From NCBI GenBank assembly GCA_021805275.1, contig JAJZFQ010000123.1, positions 1 through 5,535 on the forward strand: DNA of 5,535 nt, given 5' to 3'. A model generated the notes under the pieces. It did not search any database. It was not told the DNA's origin and worked only from the letters and a program-made list of their open reading frames with translations. This DNA is from Pseudomonadota bacterium (GTDB lineage Bacteria; Pseudomonadota; Gammaproteobacteria; Steroidobacterales; Steroidobacteraceae). Shown here piece by piece: positions 1 through 5,535 of the stretch. Position 1 is the stretch's first letter. Each line of letters opens with the position of its first letter. A program made the position numbers and the translations under genes.

Positions 1-469
1 GCGAGGCGCCGCCCGGGCGGACCAGCGCGGCGGCGCCGAGACCCTGGGCAAAGCGCATCGCGTTCGAATCCTCCCGCACGGGGCCTAAGCGTAGGGCGTG
101 CCAGGGCCGCCGGGTGCGGGCCAGGCAGCGCCGCAGCGCCCGCCAGGCGGCGCGCGCCGGCAGGTCCGGGGTAAACAGTGCGTCGCTCACGATGAGGTGC
201 GGACTGTCCGGGAGCGACAAGACCCACGCGGGGATGCCGGCCGCACGCATGCGACGCAGGTGGTAGGGCAGCAGACCCACGCAGCGTCCCCCGTCCTGCA
301 ATTCGATGACGCCGATCGGCTCGCCCGCGGGCCGCAGGTGCGCGAAGAATGCCGCGTACCAGTCGTAGGCGTGGAAGAACTGTGGGGAGCGAAGCTGCGC
401 GGCGAGCTCGCGCCAGGCGCGCTCGGTCCGCAGGAACCCATCATATCCGTCGTGGTGGATCGCCCGCAT
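1..469 (-). CDS. FemAB/CelD-like GNAT-superfamily acyltransferase, N-terminal part (cut by window edge)
   Basis: An open minus-strand frame starts at the ATG at 469 and has no stop before base 1, so about 156 N-terminal residues are visible and the C-terminal catalytic half is missing. The protein begins MRAIHHDGYDGFLRTERAW. It then has the hydrophobic, aromatic opening typical of the CelD/FemAB-like GNAT group: SPQFFHAYDWYAAFF near residue 28, then VIELQDGGRCVGLLPYHLRR (about 54-73) and LSLPDSPHLIVSDALF (about 83-98). Known members transfer acyl or aminoacyl groups and often sit in exopolysaccharide or exosortase-linked clusters. An in-frame GTG at 487 overlaps the stop of the upstream glycosyltransferase (GTGA) and is an alternative start. 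Neither start has a strong ribosome binding site. Tight coupling to the glycosyltransferase suggests one operon and a role in surface polysaccharide synthesis. The family call rests on the N-terminal pattern only, and the acceptor is unknown. Confidence 0.6.
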   Translation of the reverse strand, partial: MRAIHHDGYDGFLRTERAWRELAAQLRSPQFFHAYDWYAAFFAHLRPAGEPIGVIELQDGGRCVGLLPYHLRRMRAAGIPAWVLSLPDSPHLIVSDALFTPDLPARAAWRALRRCLARTRRPWHALRLGPVREDSNAMRFAQGLGAAALVRPGGAS

Positions 470-483
470 GCCCGCCCCGTTGC

Positions 484-1644
484 TCACTCGCCCCGGGTGG
501 CCCGCTCCCGCAGCGCGGCTTGGTAGACCTCGAAGGTCTGCTCGGCCACGCTCGGCCAACCCAGCTGCTCGCGGGCGCGCGCGTAGGCGCGTGCGCCGAG
601 CGCTGCCCGCCGCTCGGGCTCGCCGAGCAGCGCCTCTATGGCCTCGGCGAGCTGCGCGGGATTGTTCTCCTCGACCCACACCGCGCACTCCCCGAGGTGC
701 TCCGGCAGGCCGGCGCGCCGCGTGCCGATCACCGCAGCACCGTTGGCGGCCGCCGCGCCGGCCGCGAGGCCGGCGAAGCTGCCCGTGTAGGGCAGCACCG
801 CGACCTCGGCGGAGCGGTACAGCGGGGCGATTGCCGCCTCCTCGATCTGGTTCAGCCAGACCACCCGCTCGGCCGCGCCGCTGGCCGCGGCGAGCTTCAG
901 CGCCTCGGGCGGCGTTTCGGTACCGTAGTGGCCGTGGATCTGCACCCGCGGCGCGCGCTCGCCGAGCCGCTCGCGCAGCCGGCCGACGGCCGACAGCAGC
1001 GCATCGAGGCCCTTGCCGGAGAGTAAGTGGTGTCCGCCGTAGAACACGAGGCCTTCGCGCGCCTCTGCGCCGGGGGGCTCAGCGACCTCCGTGCCATAGG
1101 GGAGCAGGTGGATGCGCGAAGCGTGCACGCCGAGCTGGAGCAGCCGCTCGCGCAGCTCGCCGCTGTGCACCACGAGCGCATCGGCGCGGTTGTAGAGCCG
1201 GTTGACCTGCGGGAACTTCCCCTGGTACGGATCGATCTCGTGCAGCGTGATTACCTTCGCCGCCGCGCTCGGGGTGCGCAGCCAGTGCAGAGCCGCCATC
1301 GCGCCGTAGGCGTGCAGGGTCTGCTGGAAGTGCAGGACCTCGCGGTTGCCGCTGAGGCGCGCATAGCGGCGCGCGCGCACGCGGTAGGACAGGCTGCGCG
1401 CATTGCGCCGCAGCCAGCCCTTCCAGGGGGAGCGCGACTCGTAGGCCCCGACGTGGGCCATCTCGAAGTAGGCGGTCGGCTGCGTCTGGAACTTCCGGTC
1501 ACGCTCGAGGGGGTCGCCGCAGCCGCAATTGGAGGCGACCCACTCGATGCGCTCGCCGCAGTGGTTCTGCAGGGCGAGGCGCAGCGCATCGATGTAGACC
1601 CCGTAGGAGGTCTTGAAGGGACAGCCGATGAAGGTCAGACGCAT
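484..1644 (-). CDS. Glycosyltransferase, GT4-like (GT-B fold)
   Basis: This 386-residue protein has the layout of a GT-B retaining glycosyltransferase of the GT4 type, which moves a sugar from a nucleotide donor to an acceptor, usually at the cytoplasmic face of the membrane. The N-terminal half starts MRLTFIGCPFKTSYGVYIDA and contains VITLHEIDPYQGKF (131-144) and ADALVVHSGELRERL (154-168), the usual acceptor-side hinge where other members have a His-Asp and 'v.hs..l...l'. The C-terminal half has LLPYGTEV (180-187), SGKGLDALL (209-217), VVWLNQIEEAAIAPLYRSAE (261-280) and AVIGTRRAGLPEHLGE (304-319). No signal peptide or membrane segment is visible. The canonical Glu-X7-Glu motif expected near 289-297 reads SFAGLAAGAAAANG, with no glutamate. 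The ATG at 1644 gives a natural GT-B N-terminus, although the Shine-Dalgarno sequence is poor. It is probably cotranscribed with the FemAB-like gene that follows. Donor and acceptor cannot be told. Confidence 0.85.
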   Translation of the reverse strand: MRLTFIGCPFKTSYGVYIDALRLALQNHCGERIEWVASNCGCGDPLERDRKFQTQPTAYFEMAHVGAYESRSPWKGWLRRNARSLSYRVRARRYARLSGNREVLHFQQTLHAYGAMAALHWLRTPSAAAKVITLHEIDPYQGKFPQVNRLYNRADALVVHSGELRERLLQLGVHASRIHLLPYGTEVAEPPGAEAREGLVFYGGHHLLSGKGLDALLSAVGRLRERLGERAPRVQIHGHYGTETPPEALKLAAASGAAERVVWLNQIEEAAIAPLYRSAEVAVLPYTGSFAGLAAGAAAANGAAVIGTRRAGLPEHLGECAVWVEENNPAQLAEAIEALLGEPERRAALGARAYARAREQLGWPSVAEQTFEVYQAALRERATRGE

Positions 1645-2011
1645 GGGGTTGGCCGGATTGTTGTTGCGGGTGCGGCGCGTCGCTCACGCTGACAGTTGAA
1701 AAAGAATAACATGCAGGCCCTCTCCCCAGCGCCCTGCCGTTCCGTGGGATGACATTTGCCCGGATCGTCTGGCGCAGGCAGATCGCGGTCCGGCGCTCAG
1801 CGACAGAATGCCTGAGGAATGCGCCGCGGCGCGTACGTACAAATATCCGCTGCGGGTTGCCGCGCGGGAAGTTGTCATAATGAATGAGCGCGTCGAGTGG
1901 CGTTGCAACGCTTGCGGGGAGATTGACCGGATCGCCCAAGGGGCGCGCGTGAACGGGTCAGTACGCCGTCTCTGTTAGGCCCGTTGACCGTATCCTCGAC
2001 GAAAGGGCCCC
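1645..2011. other. Intergenic region with no supported gene
   Basis: These 367 bp lie between the receptor stop and the glycosyltransferase start. The short open frames here translate to low-complexity Arg/Ser-rich peptides without any recognisable domain or convincing ribosome binding site. I see no tRNA or rRNA pattern and no ModE-like palindrome. The glycosyltransferase promoter should lie in this region, but no good -35/-10 pair was found on the minus strand. The region contains one weak hairpin followed by a T-rich run, listed separately, and a few short inverted repeats (for example around 1933-1945) that are too small to call. Confidence 0.6.
1699..1737 (-). terminator. Weak candidate Rho-independent terminator
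   Basis: Read on the minus strand, GCAGGGC (1737-1731) can pair with GCCTGC (1718-1713) with one bulged base and a 12-base loop. A T-rich stretch, TTATTCTTTTT (1709-1699), follows three bases later. It could end the modE-receptor transcript about 290 bases past the receptor stop, before the glycosyltransferase. The stem is short and the loop long, and the site lies only about 55 bp upstream of the next start codon, so a leader or attenuator role, or chance, is equally possible. Confidence 0.25.
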
Positions 2012-4552
2012 TCAGAAGTGCACGCTGGCGCGCGCATAGTAATACCCCCCGTTGATGCCAAAGGGCGAGAACATCGGGTACTGGAAGACTCCGAGGGTAT
2101 CCCCGTAGCGAAAGGTGTTGTAGTGGGCGAGCAGGGTGGCGTTGTAGCGGTTCGGGTAGCGATCGAACAGGTTCACCGCGCCCACGTGCACCGTGAGGTG
2201 GTGGTGCAGGCGATAGCCCAGATCGAGCGCCGTAATCGCTGTCACGTTGACCGTCGACTTGAAATAAAGCGGCACGTTGGCTGGATTGTCGCCGTCGTCG
2301 TTCTCCCATTCCGAGCTCGGACCGTAGATCTGCTCCCTGAGGTCGACTGAGAGCCGGCGCACGGTCCACAGACCACCGAGATTGATCAGGTAGCGCGGGC
2401 TCGCGGTGCTGAGGTCAGAGAGCGCCGTGGCGTCGTAGAGCGTCAGGCCCGCCAGCGCGGCGGGGGTGGGCGACATGCGGGTGATGGTGGTCTGGTTGTA
2501 GTTCGCCCCAATGGACCACTCGATGTGCCCGAAGCGGTAGTCCTCGGGCAGCGTAAAGCTGAGGTCCGCGCCCTGGGTGGCGGTGTCGAGGCCGTTGGCA
2601 AACAGGGTCACACCGGTCGTGCCCGTGGCGAGCACGCTGGGGTCGAGCTGGTTGCCGTTGGCGCTGATCGCCGCGTCGACAGCGGCGGCCGAGGGCTGCG
2701 GCACCCCGTTCAGCGTCCCGTACAGGTCGCCCGTGGCGACGATCCGATGGGTCATGTTGATCCGGTACAGATCCAGGGTGCCAATCACCCCCGCTGCGGG
2801 GCGCCAGACCACCCCGATGCTGTACTGGAGGGAATGCTCGGGCTCGAGTCCGTTGCCGAGCCCGAGCAACCGCCCGCCCGGGGAGTTCGGCGGCAGCTGC
2901 ACGAAGGCGCTGCTCGGGGTCACGTTCGTCGAGGAGTAATACTCCTCGGCGAGGGTCGGCGCCCGAAACCCGCTGCTGACGGTGCCGCGCACCGCGATGC
3001 GCCGAGTCAGCTCGTAGCGGCCGGTGAATTTTCCGACGGTCGCTGTGCCGAAGTCGCTGTAATGCTCGTCGCGGCCGGCGACATCGAGGTGCAGCGGGCG
3101 CACGGGGCGCACGGCCAGGTCGAGGTACACGGCCGACACGTGGCGGTAATGGATGCCGGCGTCCGTGGGCGTGAAGCCGGGGTAGGACTGGGCGCCGCCG
3201 TCGAGGTAGGAGATCGGACTGCCGGCGCCGATCGAGTAGCTGTCTTGGCGGTACTGCACGCCCCAGGCGACATTCAGCGCTTCCGCGAGACCGACCTCGA
3301 AGCCGCGGTCCACATCCAGGTTCGAGGTCCACTGCGCGGCCTGCAGGTACCCGTCATAGTAATTGAGCGGGGTGGCTTGCCCCGTGGTGGCGTAGACCCC
3401 GGCGTTGGCCGAGTTCAGGGTGTCGACCTCGAGGTGATCGCGGCCGTCGGTGGTGCTCAGGTCCCAGCGCCAGCCGGCCCACACACTCCTCAGGCCCGCC
3501 GTGGCGGAGAAGTCGGTCTCGCGGGTCGCCTCCTGGGGCAGGAAGCCGAACGGGAACGGATAGGTCGTCAGGCCGGTGGTCGGGTCGGTGTAGGACACCT
3601 TGCTCGGCAGGCGGTACTTCTGGAAGGATGCCGCGCGCTTCAGCCCGTAGGTGCCGAAGGTGTAGAAGGTGAGACCCTTCTCGAAGCGCAACCCGGAATT
3701 GAACTCCAAGAGCTTCAGGTCGTACTGCCCGTCGCCCTCTTCGGCGCCCAGTTTGGGGTAGCCGGCGACCTGTCGCAGGTTCGAGTTGGGGTCGCTGGCG
3801 AGATTCGCCGGGTTGATCACCCGCTCATCGACCGCGCTGCGGTTGCTGGTGCCGTGATGATGAATCTCGGCGGTGAGGTTGAAGTAGCTGTGCTCAAGGG
3901 GGGCGAAGCCCGCGTTCATCGACACGTCCCCCGTGACGCCCCCGCCGTCCATGTAGCCGCCGTAGGTGCCGCTGAGGGTGCCGCCCGCGGCGCTTTTCTT
4001 GAGGATGATGTTGATGACGCCGGCGATGGCGCCGCTGCCGTACTGGGCGGCTGCGCCCTGAGTGAGCACCTCGATGCGCGAGATGGCCGCCACGGGAATG
4101 AAGTTCAGGTCCGTGCCGGCGCAACCCTGGTACGGGCCGCTGTCCACCTCGATATTGGCCGTGGTATGCCGGCGCTTGCCGTTGACCAGCACCAGTACGT
4201 CGTTGCAGCTCAGCCCGCGCAGCTTCGCCTGCAGGGTCTGCCCGGCCATGTCGTTGCCGAAGGGCTGCGCGGTGTAGGCGGGCACCCGCTGCGCCAGCGC
4301 CGCCACCGCACTGGGATTGCCGGCCGCGCGTTGCAGCGCGGCGGCCGGCACGATCTGCACGGGCGAGGCGCTCTCGGGGGCGGTGATGCCCCGTTCGCGC
4401 GAGCCGGTCACGATGATCTCGCTGAGCGTGCCGCCGCCTGCCGCCGGCGCGCTGCGCGCGGGAGCCGCGTGCAGCGCAAGCAGCGCGGCCGTGGTGGCGC
4501 CCAGGGGGATGGCGCCGGCAAAGCGCCGCTTCAGTCCTCTCGATCCACACAT
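2012..4552 (-). CDS. TonB-dependent outer-membrane receptor, candidate molybdenum/tungsten uptake receptor
   Basis: This 846-residue protein is a complete TonB-dependent transporter, which uses TonB-ExbB-ExbD energy to pull a scarce ligand through an outer-membrane beta-barrel. The N-terminus has a signal peptide: basic GLKRR (6-10), a hydrophobic stretch to about residue 30, and likely cleavage after ARS/ARSA near 34-35. A TonB-box-like LSEIIVTGSR (43-52) follows. The plug domain spans about 60-185 and includes LRGLSCNDVLVLVNGKRRHT (111-130) and the typical EVLTQGAAAQYGSGAIAGVI (161-180). The rest is a barrel rich in alternating aromatic strands, with GAVNLFDRYPNRY near the end and a terminal ...RASVHF, whose final Phe is the usual barrel-assembly signal. 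Two plug cysteines, C116 and C144, are unusual. The gene starts 25 bp after modE and has only a weak ribosome binding site, which suggests cotranscription. The family is certain. Transport of molybdate, tungstate or a chelate is inferred from the modE linkage; another siderophore-like or organic ligand remains possible. Confidence 0.95.
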   Translation of the reverse strand: MCGSRGLKRRFAGAIPLGATTAALLALHAAPARSAPAAGGGTLSEIIVTGSRERGITAPESASPVQIVPAAALQRAAGNPSAVAALAQRVPAYTAQPFGNDMAGQTLQAKLRGLSCNDVLVLVNGKRRHTTANIEVDSGPYQGCAGTDLNFIPVAAISRIEVLTQGAAAQYGSGAIAGVINIILKKSAAGGTLSGTYGGYMDGGGVTGDVSMNAGFAPLEHSYFNLTAEIHHHGTSNRSAVDERVINPANLASDPNSNLRQVAGYPKLGAEEGDGQYDLKLLEFNSGLRFEKGLTFYTFGTYGLKRAASFQKYRLPSKVSYTDPTTGLTTYPFPFGFLPQEATRETDFSATAGLRSVWAGWRWDLSTTDGRDHLEVDTLNSANAGVYATTGQATPLNYYDGYLQAAQWTSNLDVDRGFEVGLAEALNVAWGVQYRQDSYSIGAGSPISYLDGGAQSYPGFTPTDAGIHYRHVSAVYLDLAVRPVRPLHLDVAGRDEHYSDFGTATVGKFTGRYELTRRIAVRGTVSSGFRAPTLAEEYYSSTNVTPSSAFVQLPPNSPGGRLLGLGNGLEPEHSLQYSIGVVWRPAAGVIGTLDLYRINMTHRIVATGDLYGTLNGVPQPSAAAVDAAISANGNQLDPSVLATGTTGVTLFANGLDTATQGADLSFTLPEDYRFGHIEWSIGANYNQTTITRMSPTPAALAGLTLYDATALSDLSTASPRYLINLGGLWTVRRLSVDLREQIYGPSSEWENDDGDNPANVPLYFKSTVNVTAITALDLGYRLHHHLTVHVGAVNLFDRYPNRYNATLLAHYNTFRYGDTLGVFQYPMFSPFGINGGYYYARASVHF

Positions 4553-4577
4553 CTCGTGACGGGGAAGGCGATGTAAA

Positions 4578-5390
4578 TCAGTCGTTGACGCCGATCAGCA
4601 CATGGGAGGCCTTCACCAGCGCGCAGCAGGGGCTGCCTTCGCTGAGTGCGAGTTCTCGAACCGCCTCGTTGGTGACGATCGCAGTGAGTACGCGTCCACC
4701 GGCGAGGGTGAGCTTGACCTCGCTGTTCACCGAACCGAGGGTGACGGAGGAGACGACTCCGTTCAGGCGGTTGCGCGCGCTGACGCGCAGCGTCTGATCC
4801 ACGGTGAGCAGCACGAGACTTGCCTTGATCAGGGCGAAGGCGGTGCGTCCGGGGCGCAGATCGAGCTCCTCGATCGCCTCGTGGGTGATCGATGCGAAGA
4901 TCTCGACGCCGTCGCCGACATCGAGCACGACATCGCCATTGACCGCTCCCTTGCGGACGACCTTGACGGTGCCCCTGAGCTCGTTGCGCGCGCTTGTTCT
5001 CACGGTGATGGCCCTCAGCAGATCGTGCAGTCCGTGCGTATCGCCGATCTGGGACTGCATGCGGTTGAGCAACTGGCGCCAGCCGGTCTCGAGCAGGCGG
5101 TACAGTTCCACGGCGCGCCGGCCGTGCTCGGTGAGCGTGCTGCGTCCCCCGCAGCGCCCGCCGACGGTGCGAGCGACCAGCGGCTTCTCGGCGAGATTGT
5201 TCATGGCATCGACCGCATCCCAGGCGGCCTTGTAGGAGAGGCCGATTGCCTTGGCGGCCTGGGTGAGCGTACCGGTGCGCTCGATCGCCTCGAGCAGCTC
5301 GATGCGGTAGCCGCCGAGGAAGTTCTGACCCTTGCGGTCGAGCCACACCTGGCCGTTCACTTCGAGGGGTTTGGGTTTTGCGGAGTTCAT
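4578..5390 (-). CDS. modE: ModE, molybdate-responsive transcriptional regulator
   Basis: This 270-residue protein matches ModE in full (the E. coli protein is about 262 residues). ModE dimers bind molybdate or tungstate in the cytoplasm and then bind DNA, classically repressing the high-affinity molybdate uptake genes. Residues about 20-115 form the LysR-like winged helix-turn-helix, with TLTQAAKAIGLSYKAAWDAV (41-60) closely matching the ModE recognition segment, and a glycine-rich wing GGRCGGRSTLTEHG (77-90). Two Mop/TOBE domains follow. The first has SARNELRGTV (133-142) and ALIKAS (186-191); the second has SARNRLNGVV (204-213) and ALVKAS (257-262). The SARN and Lys positions are those that line the oxyanion sites. 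The ATG at 5390 was chosen because a longer frame from a TTG at 5420 would begin inside the palindromic operator and add residues the family lacks. The operator 17 bp upstream suggests autoregulation, and the receptor gene follows 25 bp downstream. Confidence 0.95.
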   Translation of the reverse strand: MNSAKPKPLEVNGQVWLDRKGQNFLGGYRIELLEAIERTGTLTQAAKAIGLSYKAAWDAVDAMNNLAEKPLVARTVGGRCGGRSTLTEHGRRAVELYRLLETGWRQLLNRMQSQIGDTHGLHDLLRAITVRTSARNELRGTVKVVRKGAVNGDVVLDVGDGVEIFASITHEAIEELDLRPGRTAFALIKASLVLLTVDQTLRVSARNRLNGVVSSVTLGSVNSEVKLTLAGGRVLTAIVTNEAVRELALSEGSPCCALVKASHVLIGVND

Positions 5391-5407
5391 GGCGGATCGA
5401 GCCGCAG

Positions 5408-5433
5408 TCGTTATATACAAAACTATATAACGA
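5408..5433. promoter_or_regulatory. ModE operator (ModE box), perfect 10-bp inverted repeat
   Basis: The left arm TCGTTATATA (5408-5417), the six-base spacer CAAAAC and the right arm TATATAACGA (5424-5433) form an exact inverted repeat. AT-rich TATAT arms facing inward with CG near the outer ends are the known architecture of ModE boxes. The site stands out sharply from the surrounding high-GC DNA. It ends 17 bp before the modE ATG, where a repressor would cover the promoter; the TATATA/TATAAC elements inside the arms could themselves serve as a -10 on either strand, although no good -35 was found. The palindrome is seen directly; assignment to ModE follows from its form and from the adjacent modE gene. 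Confidence 0.9.
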
Positions 5434-5535
5434 AATCCGGCAGAGAAGGAAGCACTGATCAGGTCGCCGTTGCCCGGGGCGGCGCGGCCTCGGGTGCTCA
5501 GGGCGGCCCGTGTGGAGGCGATTCGGCGCAGAGCG

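Noticed and set aside
349..1692. Several plus-strand and alternative minus-frame open frames over the glycosyltransferase
   Set aside because: Their translations are Arg/Ala-rich with no family features, and they overlap a well-supported glycosyltransferase.
1865..1905. Possible promoter for the glycosyltransferase (TTGCAA and an AT-rich CATTAT on the minus strand)
   Set aside because: The spacing is about 20 bases, both hexamers are poor, and the start codon is over 200 bases away.
1499..1939. Minus-strand frame of 146 codons spanning the intergenic region and the start of the glycosyltransferase
   Set aside because: It is out of frame with the glycosyltransferase, has no recognisable domain or ribosome binding site, and becomes a shadow of the real gene in its second part.
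1952..1985. AACGGG/CCCGTT inverted repeat just downstream of the receptor as a terminator
   Set aside because: The stem is only six bases with a 22-base loop and no T-run follows on the minus strand.
2525..4576. A 683-codon plus-strand open frame opposite the receptor gene
   Set aside because: It is fully antisense to an unmistakable TonB-dependent receptor, and its Gly/Val/Arg/Ala-rich translation shows no domain. Long antisense frames are expected in DNA with strong third-position GC.
5391..5420. Start of modE at the TTG at 5420, giving 280 residues
   Set aside because: The extra ten residues would be encoded largely by one arm of the ModE palindrome. The ATG at 5390 gives a length and N-terminus close to known ModE.

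Overview
The window is high-GC proteobacterial DNA. A ModE regulator, a large TonB-dependent outer-membrane receptor and polysaccharide-type genes point to a Gram-negative, probably a gamma- or other proteobacterium; the genus cannot be named from the sequence alone. All four recognisable genes are on the minus strand, so transcription runs from the right edge to the left.

Right half (about 5433 to 2012): a perfect 26-bp palindrome at 5408-5433 with the form of a ModE box lies 17 bp upstream of the ATG of a full-length ModE (molybdate-responsive regulator with a winged helix-turn-helix and two Mop domains). Only 25 bp after modE begins an 846-residue TonB-dependent receptor. The two look like one operon under ModE control. 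The simplest reading is a metal-oxyanion uptake module in which the receptor brings molybdate, tungstate or a molybdenum chelate across the outer membrane, and ModE senses cytoplasmic molybdate and shuts the operon down. The substrate is inferred from the neighbourhood, not read from the receptor. The operator also faces the right edge, where a divergent gene could lie outside the window.

Middle (1645-2011): 367 bp with no convincing gene, holding at most a weak terminator-like hairpin. It separates the molybdate module from the left module.

Left half (1644 to 1): a GT4-like glycosyltransferase is followed, with a 4-bp overlap or a 14-bp gap depending on the start, by the N-terminal part of a FemAB/CelD-like GNAT acyltransferase that runs off the left edge. 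This pair is typical of exopolysaccharide or surface-glycan clusters. There is no evident functional link to the modE side.
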